Shown here: in pieces, positions 1-11,437 of the stretch
Numbering within the stretch: the stretch's first letter is position 1
Layout of the letters: every line of letters begins with the position of its first letter
Assembly (NCBI GenBank): GCA_020205615.1
Contig: CM035166.1
Span: 78,268,679 to 78,332,678, forward strand
Source of the DNA: Panax quinquefolius
Lineage: Eukaryota > Streptophyta > Magnoliopsida > Apiales > Araliaceae
Direction of reading: 5' to 3'
Length of the DNA stretch: 64,000 bases
Program-made: the position numbers and the translations under genes
The notes under the pieces: generated by a model
Databases searched by the model: none
Seen by the model: only the letters and a program-made list of their open reading frames with translations
What the model was told of the DNA's origin: nothing

Positions 1-712
1 CAACATCTGAATACAAACACAGTTTATGTGAAATAAGATGTTGATATATCTCAGGTTTCAAACCTCGCAAAAACATTCGCGTCATTCGCTCTTCATTATC
101 CACCAAGTGGGACACAAACCGGGACAACTCAGCAAATTTAGCCTCATACTGTGACACGGTCATATTATTTTGCTCCAGTTTGATAAACTCCACCTCCTTT
201 ATGTGACGAATACTCTCGGGAAAGTACTTGTCGTTGAAAAGCTCTTGGAAATTCTCCCAAGACATCTTGAGAAGGCCGTCGGTGGAGATGCGTTTTCTGA
301 TTCCCACCGATGTCGCCTCTTCACGCAACATGATGGTGGCGAAGGGAACCTTTTGTTCCTCGGAGCATCCCAAGACATCAAATATCTTGGTGATCTGCTT
401 TATCCATGCTTTCGCCTTAAATGGTTTTGGCTCTCTTATAAACTCCGGTGGTCCCAGCTCCTTGAACTGTTTAGCAGTAACCGTCTGAGAGTTTCCAGTG
501 TTTCCACCTACATTTTGGACAGGAGCCGCTCTCGTCTGATGTTGCATGAATTGCATAAAGCCTCTAAACAGTCCATCATTCATCATTTGGTCAGTGTTGT
601 TGTTTGCATAAGGATTGTCGCCTTCCTGATGCACATTCTCCTGATTATTGATATGTGGAGACTCAACGTTCTCTTGTGCTCCATTGCTATTTTTAACATT
701 CTCGGATGTCAT
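1..712 (-). CDS. Gag polyprotein, N-terminal 237 codons (partial)
   Basis: I translated the minus strand from the ATG at 712-710 and found no stop before the left edge, so the frame stays open for 237 codons. The protein starts MTSENVKNSNGAQENVESP. A Retrotrans_gag-type core follows: KQFKELGPPEF at about residue 83, AWIKQITKIFDVL at about 103, MSWENFQELFNDKYFPES at about 150, and the YEAKFAELSRF block near 187. This is the capsid-forming part of a Ty3/gypsy Gag, which packages element RNA in cytoplasmic particles. Zinc knuckles and pol would lie beyond the edge. The start is supported by the homologous ATGs at 8645 and 32634 and by the PBS about 175 bases upstream. The other copies of this gag are broken; this one may come from a recent insertion. 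Confidence 0.8.
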   Translation of the reverse strand, partial: MTSENVKNSNGAQENVESPHINNQENVHQEGDNPYANNNTDQMMNDGLFRGFMQFMQHQTRAAPVQNVGGNTGNSQTVTAKQFKELGPPEFIREPKPFKAKAWIKQITKIFDVLGCSEEQKVPFATIMLREEATSVGIRKRISTDGLLKMSWENFQELFNDKYFPESIRHIKEVEFIKLEQNNMTVSQYEAKFAELSRFVSHLVDNEERMTRMFLRGLKPEIYQHLISHKLCLYSDV

Positions 713-885
713 TTTCAGATACTGCCACAAAACAAAGGTTCATTAACATATAACATATTATCCATATACTTTTGTGAGCCAATTAAATACCAAATAAACT
801 TAGGTAGGTCATACTAGCGAAGGAATTCCCCGTCTCTCCCCTCCTAGTTCTAGTCTCACATCTTAGCCAAGGATCATATCCCTAA

Positions 886-897
886 GCTTTGATACCA
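886..897 (-). promoter_or_regulatory. Primer-binding site, tRNA-iMet type
   Basis: The minus strand reads TGGTATCAAAGC, two bases inside the LTR end. This matches the TGGTATCAGAGC core complementary to plant initiator-Met tRNA with one change, and is where minus-strand DNA synthesis would start. Confidence 0.85.
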
Positions 898-1975
898 ACT
901 GTGACGCCCCCAAAATTAGGTATACATCACCCATCTTGGGTCGCCACTTACATGGTATAGAATTCAAATACAACTTACTAATATAACTGTCGTGTACAAT
1001 ACGACAAAACATAAACTATGAGTTTGAATACAAATATTGTCTACTAGAGATTATACAAACTCAAAAGGAGTCTTCATTACAATTATTACCACACTATTTC
1101 ACAGAATAGTGAGGACTACTAATGCTATCCTCTGAACCATCACTCCGTTCCCCGACTCGTCCCAGCTATATTCTCATTTCCTGAAGAGAACAGTGAAAGA
1201 AAGGGTGAGCTCAACTAGCCCAGTAAGAAATATTATGACTAAGATAATGCAGAATAAATTATCATTAGTCTCCAACAATGTTAAACTGATAAAATATAAT
1301 AGACATCAAGTTTAACTGCAGCGGAACAATCAATCCATTAAAAGAGTCAAGTAAAAAACAAAATCTACTATCTTTTATGATTTAAAAGGATTTTCATCAC
1401 TGTTATCGCTGAGACTCGGCTTAACAAATATTCCACATCATCGAATCACCCATGCACTATGGCCAATGATATTCTTTAGTATCACGACCACAATTATCCA
1501 TGCACTACGGGCCAAGAATATTTGTGTATACATTAATGGTCATGATCATGCCAACAACTATCCATCAATGCACTACGGGCCAATGAGGACTTTTACCACA
1601 TCATTTATAACATTACGGTCATGATTACACTGAATAATCCCTGGTCATAATCATACCAAGTCCATCTATGCACTACAGGCCACAGATGACTTTCAAAAAA
1701 TATAAACATGATGATGATGACAATGATATAAGAATTCAATAAAACAAGTTCAAGAATTAATTTATCCAGGAACTAATAATGTCCAAATTGTCAACATGAT
1801 ACTACTTTGTAGAGTAAAATTCAAGAATGATCAAAAGAATATTTCCACGAAAAGATCTTTGGATGAAGCCTTGAAATATCGAGGATATTCTACTAATTTC
1901 ATGGAGTATAGAAGTCAAAACTTTAACTTATTTGAGTATAATAAGGAATGGAATAACAAAAGAAATCACCATGCA

Positions 1976-2390
1976 TGCGGTTTTTGCATAGATAGGTTAT
2001 TCCAGCCGAGAATAATAATAACGGAACCAGTCAAAACAAAATTTGCATCGAAAAGATGTTCCAATGAGAATAATAAAGGCGGAACCGGTAGGTGTAAAAA
2101 CACATGACAGGATGTTCCAAGCGGAATAATAATAAAAAGACGGAACCGAAGTAAGGTGTAAAACACACATCTGAGGATGTTCCTACGAGAATAAAAATAA
2201 AGAGCGGAACCGGTCGGTGTAAAAACACATCTGAGGATGTTCCAATGAGAATAATAATAGAGATGGAACCAGGTCCGGTGTAAAACACATAGACAAGATG
2301 TTCCAACAGAATAATAGAAGAATGTCACCAAGTATAGGGTAGACCGTGTATATAGGTTATTCCAACAGAATAATAAAGAATGGAATAACA
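1976..2390 (-). repeat. Tandem array of ~60 bp units in LTR R-U5
   Basis: Around seven imperfect units, each with a GATGTTCCAA-type segment, a run like GAATAATAAA, a GGAACC segment and a GTGTAAAACACA segment. The equivalent arrays at 19190-19500, 24190-24490 and 26275-26560 are in other LTRs of the family. The overlapping reading frames here are by-products of the repeat. Confidence 0.75.
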
Positions 2391-2550
2391 ACAGTTCTCT
2401 TCATGAATAAGAAATAATAACACCCCTTACCGTAAAAGAAACTGAATATAAGAGTAGGGAAGTAGCAGAATACTTTTCTATAGTTTCTCTATAATTTTTC
2501 TCTCTCTAGAGTTTCAGTGAATTTGTAAGACATAATGAAGGAATGAGTTT

Positions 2551-2559
2551 CTATTTATA
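2551..2559 (-). promoter_or_regulatory. LTR TATA box
   Basis: TATAAATAG on the minus strand, inside TCCTATAAATAGAAA. The same box sits at the equivalent place in the other LTRs, so it probably sets the RNA start about 30 bases further left (U3/R border). Confidence 0.6.
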
Positions 2560-3169
2560 GGAGAATGGAAGTGTACTATTTATGAACGAATTATTTATAT
2601 CAGCTAACCAATAAATTCAATCAACTAACAACTAAGTCAAACAACTAACCAATAAGATTTCAACAAAAATTAAAATATAATACATATATATAAACACATG
2701 TTTTCAACTTATATATATCAATATTATATATACACCACTTAATTTTTCTCCCCCATAACCAACATCAATCCCCCACCCACCCATAAATCAATTTCACTAC
2801 ACTCTTACACATCACTATCACACTACCACTTTTCCACCATTTTTCACTCACACACACATCACACACCTATCACTTTCACATATCAATTTCTCCCACTATA
2901 TACTCAATACACACATATACTTCCATACGTATACTCTTCTATTTCCAAAATCATTTTTCCAACATAAATGGGCCCCACATGTGGCCCCCACATGTGGGCC
3001 CCACCTTTAAATAATTTTCTACCAATTATTTTGAAAAATGGGTAAATAGGAATTCATAAAATAAGCAAACTTCATAAAAATCACCTTAATAATTTTAACA
3101 ACATTTATCATCTTTATTACAATTCACAATATTAATCGACCAGGTCGTTCCCAGGAAAGAGGGGGCTTT

Positions 3170-3193
3170 CCAATAAGGATTCCTCCCTATTGG
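3170..3193 (-). other. Conserved LTR hairpin, copy 1
   Basis: In LTR sense the arms CCAATAGGGA and TCCTTATTGG pair over ten positions with one G-T wobble around a GGAA tetraloop. Lies in U3. Confidence 0.5.
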
Positions 3194-3762
3194 CGCGTAA
3201 TTAGGTGACCAAACCTCTCCTTGACAGAACTTCTAGACATCGTTAATATTGCAAATAATAATATTAATAACTTTGTCTTCTCAATTATTGATTTTAACAA
3301 TATAATAAATATCGACAATAATCGAATCAAATAACGTGAGATATTATGCAACAATTACTATAGCAATAATTATCAAAACTGAATTACTTCTCACGTAAGC
3401 ATCAATAATCAATACCGTGTGCTACTATGCAACCACGCGTATTACTGTACTTTTACTACCGAGTAGTTCAACAGTATCAACGGTAAAACTTCTACCGTTA
3501 TTTTCATAAAAATATTTTTGTCATTTTCTCAATCTGACAATAATTCTGTTGTGGGATCCACCAATGATTGCGTCGTTGTACGAATATTCCCTGCTAAAAG
3601 CGAATATTCCCCGACCAATCGAATATAATTTAACAACTTGCATACTATGCAAAATTTATAAATAATACCCACAACTATAATATTATATCAATTTCACTCC
3701 ATAATATTCAAAAATAATATTTATAGAAAATTCATCTTTATTCAAAAAGTTGGGGTTTTAAA

Positions 3763-5436
3763 TCCAAGCTCTGCTAAAACACTGTCATAGATTTCTGGGC
3801 AGATTCTGGGTTTCAAGAACAGCCGGTCAATGTCGGTCAACCCACTTTGACCTTAAATAACTTTTAATATACAACAGATATGGACCTAATTCAAGTTGCA
3901 TATTAAAGATCTCCTAACAGACTACAAGTAAAAACTTTCAAAACACAAAAATACATAACACATCGAGATCTATGGGACCTGACATTCACTGTCGGACCCT
4001 TATTTTCAAAAATTTCTAGAATTGGAAAATCATCAAATCTGAGCCTCTAGATGTTATAGGTTTAACATCTAGCAACCCAGATCATTGATTAACACCTCGT
4101 ACAACATATTTAACACAAAAAAAAATTACATCTAACATAAGATTAAAAGATTTTCAAATTTTAGGGTTTGCACCTTTTCTAAGCTTTGATCTTGCTCCTG
4201 ACTTTCTAATCTGTTAATGATAATCGTGGGGCTTGCTTTGTGACTTAAATGCTACTTAATTTCGTGGCTTTTAGAGAGATAAGGTCTAGATTGAGCATAA
4301 GTGTATGAAAGAGCTTTCCTTTTTGATTTTCTCTCTCTTTAAATCTATGTAAATCAATTGGTGCAATGAACTTGGCTGTTAGTAGCTGAGATTTGTAGCT
4401 TGTAGGGTCATATCTAGGTAGACTTGGGTGGCTAGCAAGATATTGCTAGATTTGTCTAACAATAATTCAACAAATGGGACAAAAAGGGCACTTTGGTAAA
4501 TTTATTTTAATTTTAATGGTATTCTTGTGCAAGGTGCTTGAATCTAGGATTTATTCACTAGATTTTACATCTTAAAGTTTCTCAAATAATTACTAGGGTT
4601 TGAAAAATTAAAATTAAAGGGTAATAAAATTTTAATTAAACACACTAATTTAAATTTAGGGTTTTTAATAGAAAATTAGGGTTTAAATATTAGGGTTCCT
4701 TAATATTATTAGGGTTCCCAAATTAACAATTCAATTTGCTAAACTAATAATTAGGGTTTATAAAATTTGCAATTAGGGTTTCAAATTTTAAATTAGGATT
4801 TTCAAATATTAATTAGGGTTTTTCCTAATTAACAGAAATTCTATAATACGTTACTTAATTCATATAACATCATTACTACTCCGTCTTAAACTCATAACTG
4901 AGTTTAACAATTAGGGTTTAATAACATAATATAAGGGTTATGACACAATTTACCATAATTGACCAACCATTATCAGTCTACACATTTACAGCACTGAAAA
5001 ATTAAAATATAATTAATATTATATTATTATTCTCATCCCTTGATCAATACCTAAATTTAGGGTTTGGATTCCATATCTGATTTATTTTTCATATATAACA
5101 TTATTAATTAAGTTAAAATAATTAACTTAATAATCTGAACTAAAATTCATATAATAAAATAGTGATTATAATAATTTCAATAATCATTTCATATATTATT
5201 TAAATAATATAAAATCATATTTTCATAGAAAATAAATAATAAAGACATTTCTACTATAAAATTAATTATTACAAGTATATACTTTATAATGATCAATAAT
5301 TCTAAAATAAAATTATTTGAAATTATTCATGTAATAAATAAATTTTATTTATCACATATATACATACACATTACTTGGCACATATTCCCATCTTTAAAAT
5401 AAATAAAAAAAATTATATGCAAAATTTCTTATTTAT
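3763..5436. other. Unassigned AT-rich region
   Basis: No reading frame of interest and no recognisable LTR ends. From about 4580 to 5060 there are at least eight scattered TTAGGGTTT-like motifs in AT-rich spacer; they are irregularly spaced and not a telomere array. Probably decayed repeat DNA older than the flanking elements. Confidence 0.5.
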
Positions 5437-5852
5437 TTACATAGAAAATATCGGGTTATTAAATGTACTCTGTCCACATCTCAAGAATCTCAAAGTGTCT
5501 ACGGAGAGCTTGGAGATGAGACCTCTTAACCCTTGCATTTCCTTCAAAAAAAATTTCATGTCGTCCCATATATCTTTGGCAGTATTCTTCTTGAGAATGG
5601 TGTCAAGAACAGTCCAGTCGATTGCTTGAAAGAGATAGTTCTTCACTTTCAGGTCCTTCAGCTTCATCTCAACATTTTTCTTCGATGTGTATCTGTCTGT
5701 ACCGAATCATTTACTGGCTCAATATAGCCCGGCTCCACTAGCCCCCAAAATTCCTTAGAACTTAGAAAGTTTTCCATCAGCATGCTCCAACGATCATAAT
5801 GACCATCAAAGCGAGAAATGGCTGGATAAGTAAAACTCCCTTCTATAGTCAT
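5437..5852 (-). pseudogene. Ty1/copia Gag N-terminal fragment, frameshifted
   Basis: From an ATG at 5852 the minus strand encodes a DUF4219/UBN2-like copia Gag start with the hallmark FDGHYDRWSMLMENFL at about residues 15-30 and KEFW just after. The frame breaks near 5667 and homology continues in another frame as MKLKDLKVKNYLFQAID, then KDIWDDMK, and ends near 5465 in sequence that no longer fits the family. A single small indel explains the shift. The gag is preceded on its 5' side by a PBS and short LTR (5912-6229), as expected for copia. Nothing of pol is visible to the left, so the element is truncated. No function is expected. Confidence 0.8.
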
Positions 5853-5911
5853 CTTCTGTGATGCTGCAAGAACTTTAAAGACTGCTGCTTTGATTTGTCA
5901 GGCCCAGTGGG

Positions 5912-5924
5912 GGCTCTGATACCA
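5912..5924 (-). promoter_or_regulatory. Primer-binding site of truncated copia element
   Basis: The minus strand reads TGGTATCAGAGCC, an exact match to the iMet-tRNA primer site common in plant copia elements, three bases from the LTR end. Confidence 0.85.
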
Positions 5925-5927
5925 AAT

Positions 5928-6229
5928 TGTTGGGAACTTTGATCTGAAACTAAGAACAGAACACAACAAGATGGATTGAATGAATAATTTTATTAACAGA
6001 GACTTTGGCTTAAATAACACTCAATACATGATCTTAACGGAAACAAGAAAGCAACCCACTTAGCGAAAATAAAGCCAAATAGTTACATCAACTTGGAACA
6101 ATTCAAATACTAGTAGATATCTCTAAAAACTAGGAGATATCCCTAAAGACTAGGACATTATTCTAACAAAATAACTGCAGTAAACTCCTTCATTAATACC
6201 AAAAAGAAAAGAACATTTGGTAACTAACA
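5928..6229 (-). repeat. Short (302 bp) copia 5' LTR
   Basis: Plus-strand ends TGTTGGGAAC... and ...GGTAACTAACA give TGTTAGTTACC...TTCCCAACA in element sense, with the canonical TG...CA termini. It lies directly beside the PBS. The partner LTR is missing; the right flank begins TTCAC, but the left end of the element is gone so no TSD can be matched. Confidence 0.75.
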
Positions 6230-6977
6230 TTCACATGCATGCAGGCAGGAAAGTAAAGACAGGAAATCAAAAAGAATTTGAAGTTGCACTACAGAGATAG
6301 AGTTCCTCATAACTTCACCCCAAATGCATACACACGCATGTTAGGCAAAAAAAAATCGAGTTTGAGTATTAAAATTAACACTAAATATGATCTGTAATAT
6401 CTCAATATTTAATTTTCTTCAGATCTTGGTACCATAATTTATGCATGTACTTAGGTACGCAGAACTCCATCATTCCATATGAGTCTCAAAATATCTTTCT
6501 AAATAAAATTGGTTGCAATGGATCTATATATCCTTGATTGGATATTGTTATTGCAAGTTGTTATTACTGCACTAGGTTAGGTGCATTAATTCATAGTGAT
6601 TCCCTTGTCTTAATTTGTTGTAAGAAGATAACAAACAAGAGAAATGGTGAGAAATGGCCATCAAACAGGAGATAGGAGAAGCTGATAACAGTTTGCAAAG
6701 CAAAGATAAGAGTGTCACTCATACTGGGACTGGGACACAAGACAAGTCCGGCTGCTGATAAAGATGGCTATGGACTTGGAGTGAAAACAACAAAGGGGGG
6801 CATGAATGTATCCTGCGTACGTATGCGATTCACTTTCGGTTTAACTTCATTTATCCTGAAAATATACTTTTACATAAAAACCATGAGATCAGGAACAAAA
6901 CTTCCCAAATTACTATGACAAATTCCGACAACCAAACCTTGGTTTTCTTTTTTCATTTTTTCAGATTGGTTTCTTTA
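6230..6977 (+). other. Unassigned host-like sequence
   Basis: Contains a 68-codon frame at 6712-6918 with no recognised family, start context or partner exons. It may be a gene remnant, but I have no positive evidence for a gene. Confidence 0.35.
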
Positions 6978-6979
6978 TA

Positions 6980-7262
6980 CTCCCTCCGTTCATTAATATA
7001 AGTCGTTTTAGAGAAATATTTTTGTTCCTTAATATAAGTCATTTGAGAATTTCAAGTAAGTATTAATTAACTAGTTTCCAATATTACTCCAAGTATTAAA
7101 TGTAACTTTGGTTCTCTCACTATTTTTTGTCCAATAAATAACAATCTCTTATTCCAATACAAGGGTAATATAGACAATTGATATTATAGTTAATGTTATA
7201 CAATCATTACCTTAATACTTGTGAACAACCCTAAAACGACCAATATTAAGAAACAGAGGGAG
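6980..7262. mobile_element. Stowaway-type MITE (Tc1/mariner), 283 bp
   Basis: Left end CTCCCTCCGTTCATTAATAT and the reverse complement of the right end CTCCCTCTGTTTCTTAATAT agree at most positions, and pairing continues through ...GTCGTTTTAG. The element is flanked by TA on both sides (6978-6979 and 7263-7264), the Tc1/mariner target duplication. It has no coding capacity and would have needed a transposase in trans. Confidence 0.9.
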
Positions 7263-7269
7263 TATGTGT

Positions 7270-7315
7270 GGGGGGTGTAGGGGTGTAGGGGTGGGGGTGG
7301 GGGGTGGGGGAGGGA
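7270..7315 (+). repeat. G-rich tract with G-quadruplex potential
   Basis: About 46 bases with at least seven runs of three or more G separated by T, TGTA or A, lying just outside the MITE right end. Such spacing would permit stacked G-quadruplexes on the plus strand. The sequence is otherwise featureless. Confidence 0.6.
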
Positions 7316-7917
7316 GTATATTCCTAATATGCAAGAAGCACGTGAATCACAATCATGTATAATAACCAGTAAATTAATTGATTTCTTGTGGGGGCAAAAA
7401 AATGTTTAGACTTTTACTCCAACTGTCTATTTTAATTTATAATGTCGTATATTATATATATATATATAGATGGAGTATATATATTTGAAAAATGATGTTA
7501 AATAAACTTAAACTAGGACACATAAAAAACAAAAAAGACCAAATGAGAAGCTCAAGAAATTTGTTCAATGAAAAGAAAATGTACATGCACAAAATACGTA
7601 CGTCTTATGAAGTTTTGAGGATTTTTTCTCTTCTTTTTGGTTTTTTGTTTTTCTAGTTATGATAAAAAAAAATAAGGAATTAATTAAATTGTTTAATATT
7701 TGGGCCTTGGTAGCCAGAATGCGACTTTGCTAATCAAAACTTCTAGAACCCTTAACCACATTTTAGAAAAGGCTTAAATGCACTTTAAACTTTAAACTTT
7801 TTTATTTTTACTCTTTAAACGTAATGTTTGAACTTTAAGACATTAAATTTTAATGTCTCTATATTTGTTGGTCATTGCCTTTTAGTTGAGCTGATTCATA
7901 ATTGCATTCTAATAATT
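7316..7917. other. Unassigned AT-rich region
   Basis: Contains a short TA run at about 7451-7468 and poly-A/T stretches. No gene, LTR end or terminal inverted repeat found. Confidence 0.4.
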
Positions 7918-8645
7918 AAGCTATATTCACAACATCTGAATATAAACAAAGTTTGTGAGAAATGAGGTATTGACGTATTTTGGGTTTCAAAGCTGGCAGA
8001 AACATTCGCGTCATTCGCTCCTCATTATCAACCAAATGGGATGCAAACCGGGATAACTCCACAAACTTAGCCTCGTCTTGCTACACGGTCTTATTATTTT
8101 GCTCCAGCTTGATGAATTCCACCTCCTTCATGTGACGAATACTTTCGCTAAAGTACTTATCATTGAACAATTCTTGGAACCTCTCCCAAGACATCTTTAG
8201 TGCGGAAAGATGAGTATATTTTATAGATTTCCACCAGTAATCTTCTTCTTCACGCAACATAAAGGTGGTGAATGAAACCTTTTGGTCCTTTGAGGATTCC
8301 AAGACATCAAATATCTTGGTGATCTGCTTTATCCACGTCTTCGCCTTAAGTGGTTCTAGCTTTCCCAAAAACTTCGGTGGTCCCAGCTCCTTGAACTGCT
8401 TCGCGGTGACCAGCCGTGAGTTGCCATTGACTCCACCTGCATTTTGAACATGAGTCTCTCTCGTTTGGTGTTGCATGAATTCTAAAATGCTCCTAAACGT
8501 ACCATCGTTCGTCATTTGGTCGGCGTTGTTATTTACCTGAGGATTATTACCTTCCTGATGCGCATTAATTATCCTGGGTATTTATCGTTGGTGACTCAAA
8601 GGTCTCATACGCTTCATTGCTTATCTCAACATTTTCAGATGTCAT
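7918..8645 (-). pseudogene. Gypsy Gag fragment, broken
   Basis: Gag starts at the ATG at 8645-8643 (MTSENVEISNEAYETFES), hits an in-frame TAA about 27 codons in, and resumes in another frame at about 8515 as a 144-codon stretch: MTNDGTFRSILEFMQHQ, KQFKELGPPKFLGK, WIKQITKIFDVL, MSWERFQELFNDKYFSES. That stretch ends at a stop at 8081-8083, and homology continues to about 7918. The region matches the open gag at 1-712 and the gag at 32634-31991. Zinc knuckles, protease and pol are absent. It is the 5' coding part belonging to the LTR on its right. Confidence 0.85.
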
Positions 8646-8818
8646 TTTCAAACACTGCCAAAAAATAAGGGTTAATTGACATGCCACATATTATCCCTAT
8701 ATTTTGATCGACCAATTAAATAATAGATAAGCTTAGGTATGTCATATTAGCGAAAGAATTACCCGTCTCTCCTCTCCTAGTGCTAGTCTCACATCTCAGC
8801 CAGGAATCATATCCCTAA

Positions 8819-8830
8819 GCTTAGATACCA
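8819..8830 (-). promoter_or_regulatory. Degenerate primer-binding site
   Basis: The minus strand reads TGGTATCTAAGC, two changes from the iMet core TGGTATCAGAGC, two bases from the LTR end. Confidence 0.7.
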
Positions 8831-9927
8831 ACTGTGACGCCCCCAAAATAGTTATACATCACTCATTCTGAGTCGCTAAATACATGGTACAGAATTCAAA
8901 TATTAACTTAACTTATACAACTATTAAGTGTCGTGCAGAATACGACAAAACATAAGTTGTGAGTTTTAATATAAATATTGTCTCCTAAACAATATCCAAA
9001 CTCAAATTCAATCTCATTATAATTATTATCACACTATTTCACATAATAGTGAGGACTACAAAAACAACCATCTGGACCGTCAATCCATTCTTCAACTAGT
9101 CTCAGCTATATTCTCATTTCTTGAAGAGAACAGTGAAAGAAAAGGGTGAGCTCAACTAGCCCAGTTAGAAATATTATGACTAAGATAATGCAGAATAAAT
9201 TATCATTAGCCTTCAACAGTATAACAACTGATAGAATACAATAGACAACAAGTTTTAGATCAACAACTGCAGCGGAATAAGCAATCTATTAGAAGATTCA
9301 AGTAGAGCATGATATCTACTATCTTCTATGATTTAAAAGTTTATCATCAATTTTATCGCTGAGACTCAGCTTTAATATATAATCACATCACTGAATTATC
9401 CATGCACTACGGGCCAATGATATTCATTAGTATAATGACCACGAATTATTCAGGCACTACGGGACAAGGATATTCATGTTTTCACCAATGGTCATGAACA
9501 TGCCAAACAACAATTCATTTTTACACCCTTGGCCGAAGAGAACGCATGGTCATGATCATACCAATAACTGTCCACCAATACACTACGGGTCAATGAGGAC
9601 TTTTACCACATTATTTGTAACATTATAGGTCATGATTACACCGAATAATCCCTGGTCAAAATCATACCAATCAACAGTCCATCTTTGCATCCTTGGCCGA
9701 AGATGACTTTCATCAAAATATAATCATTAGGATGATGACAATGATATAAGAATTCAATCAAACAAAATCAAGGATAAATATTAAAGACTTTAAATTTATC
9801 CAAAGTTTAAAAATGTCCAAATTGTCAACACGATACTGCTTTGTAGAGTAAAATTCAAGAATAATATTCACGTATCAAAAATACTTTGGATAGAAGAGAA
9901 ATCTTTTTTTCGGGTTAATAGTACTTC

Positions 9928-10056
9928 GTGAATAGTACCCCATAATAGTACTTCATGAATAGTGTCATACGTATAAATAGTACCATATGAATGAATAGTA
10001 CCGTACGTATAAATAGTGACGTATGTATAAATAGTACCCATGAATAGTACTCCGGC
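9928..10056 (-). repeat. GAATAGTA-type short repeats
   Basis: Seven or more units such as CATGAATAGTACC and ACGTATAAATAGTACC at about 15-20 bp spacing. Related arrays occur at 44925-45030, 48195-48295, 54430-54630 and 58265-58465. Confidence 0.65.
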
Positions 10057-10307
10057 ATGAAAAGCTGAAAATTTAACAAGAATATTCAGAAAAATATCCT
10101 TGTGAAACGATACTAAATGAAGCATAAATTTCAAGGATAGTCTACTAATTTCAAGGATAGTCTACCAATTTCAAGGAGTATAGAAGCAATACTTAACAAA
10201 ATGAGTGTAGAATTCAGAATCGAAAACGAAATAATAGTACTTACATACTACAGAGTATGGAAGAAAATATTATTTCATACGAATAATGAAAAAAAAAAAT
10301 CTCTTAC

Positions 10308-10470
10308 AACTGTTGAACGAAAATAATATTCCTTACGAATATTGAACGAATATAATATTCCTACGAATATTGAACAAAGACAATATCCCTTAGGAATATT
10401 GAACAAAAATAATATTCCTTACGAATATTGAACGAAATAAAATTTATTACGAATACGAAAATAATATCGT
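10308..10470 (-). repeat. Tandem array of ~31 bp AATATTCCTTACGAATATTGAAC units
   Basis: Five imperfect units, each with TAATATTCC, TACGAATATTGAAC and an A-rich spacer. AATATT makes each unit partly self-complementary. Not seen in the other LTRs of this window. Confidence 0.7.
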
Positions 10471-10922
10471 AAGCGAATATGAAATAAATAATACCACTTA
10501 CCTTAAAAAGAAGAGTATTTCAATTGGTATGACAAGGATATTCTCGAAGAAAACTTTCACTGTTTTCTACGCTCAAAGCTTCTTAAAACTCTAAAGAAAT
10601 ACGCTCAATATTATAGAAGAACAATTCTATGATTCTGGTGTGATATTCAATTATAAACTAAGCATCTTATTCATAGGAGAATGGAAATGATACTATTTAG
10701 AAATTAATCACGGGTGAACAGGAGAAAGGCAATCACGGGAAAAAAATTTCACGTGCGCCGAATAAAAAATTTTGATTTTACTATGCAAATACTATGCAGA
10801 CACTATGCATAATAAAATATAATATATTCTATTTTTCATATAAAACAAAACTTATTATATTTTATAATAATAATCTTCCCTCCTTTCCAAGGCAAACCCT
10901 CCCCTCCCATTTCCATTTCATT

Positions 10923-10923
<1 letters not shown>

Positions 10924-10966
<43 letters not shown>
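10924..10966. repeat. (TA)n microsatellite
   Basis: About 21 uninterrupted TA dinucleotides within the gypsy LTR. Confidence 0.95.
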
Positions 10967-10968
<2 letters not shown>

Positions 10969-11151
10969 CAAAACTGAGATAACTTCTACCGATAGTTTTG
11001 AAAAATGGGTAAGTGGGGGTCCAAATAATACGCCAAAATTAACAACAAATACTTCATAAAAATTCTCTCAATATTTTTAACAATATTTATTCATCATTAT
11101 TATAACTCGCAATATTAACAACAAGATCGTTCCCAAGAAAGAGGGGGCTTT

Positions 11152-11175
11152 CCAATAAGGATTTCTCCCTATTGG
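11152..11175 (-). other. Conserved LTR hairpin, copy 2
   Basis: Arms CCAATAGGGA / TCCTTATTGG with a GAAA tetraloop in LTR sense. Confidence 0.5.
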
Positions 11176-11437
11176 CGCGCAATTAGGTGACCAAACCTCT
11201 TTCCTCGACAGAACTTTCTAGACATTGTTAATTATGCAAATAATAATATGAATAACTTTTCATCTCAATTACAGATTTAATAATATAAAATATTGTAACA
11301 ATAATTGAATCAATTAACGTGAGATACTATGCAGCAATTACTGTAGCAATAATTAAATATAATTGAGTGACTTCTCACATAAGCATCAATAATCAATACC
11401 GTGTGTTACTATGCAACCACGCGTATTACTGTACTTT

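Larger units (their letters stand above)
1..3762 (-). mobile_element. Ty3/gypsy element, 5' part (gag + 5' LTR), cut by window edge
   Basis: Reading right to left: 5' LTR (3762-900), primer-binding site, a leader of about 170 bases, then gag running off the left edge. The order LTR-PBS-gag and the relation of gag and LTR to the copy at 27988-33519 define it as the same gypsy family. Only the right flank is in view, so the TSD cannot be tested. The outer LTR terminus reads ...GGGGTTTTAAA where the family has ...GGGGTCTTACA, a degraded end. Gag has no stop codon or frameshift in view, making this the best preserved coding copy in the window. Confidence 0.85.
900..3762 (-). repeat. 5' LTR of left-edge gypsy element (~2.86 kb)
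   Basis: Starts TGTGACGCCCCCAAAA on the plus strand (the 3' LTR terminus in element sense) and runs to ...AAAGTTGGGGTTTTAAA. It holds, in plus order, the GTAGTGCA-type repeats (about 1455-1680), a tandem array of about 60 bp units (1976-2390), a TATA-like box (2551-2559), the conserved hairpin block (3120-3240) and the U3 end. The TATA position implies that everything from about 2520 down to 900 is R-U5, that is, a 1.6 kb transcribed leader. Confidence 0.85.
8833..11437 (-). repeat. Gypsy LTR, part 1 (continues at 37492-37798)
   Basis: Starts TGTGACGCCCCCAAAATAG and runs to ...TACTGTACTTT, where copia is inserted. Joined to 37492-37798 it makes an LTR of about 2.9 kb. It differs from its relatives in R-U5: the 60 bp array is replaced by a different array at 10308-10470 and by GAATAGTA-type repeats at 9928-10056. 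The TATA region near 10665 is degenerate (CTATGAATAAG in LTR sense). Confidence 0.85.

Noticed and set aside
170..817. 215-codon plus-strand frame
   Set aside because: It lies antisense to the open gag frame, and a parallel frame recurs antisense to the broken gag at 32194-32664. It is a shadow of Gag codon use.
4580..5060. TTAGGGTTT motifs as a telomere or interstitial telomere array
   Set aside because: Units are irregular, separated by AT-rich spacer of varying length, and not in tandem.
6712..6918. 68-codon frame as a small gene
   Set aside because: No family, no partner exon and no conserved start context; sits among decayed repeats.
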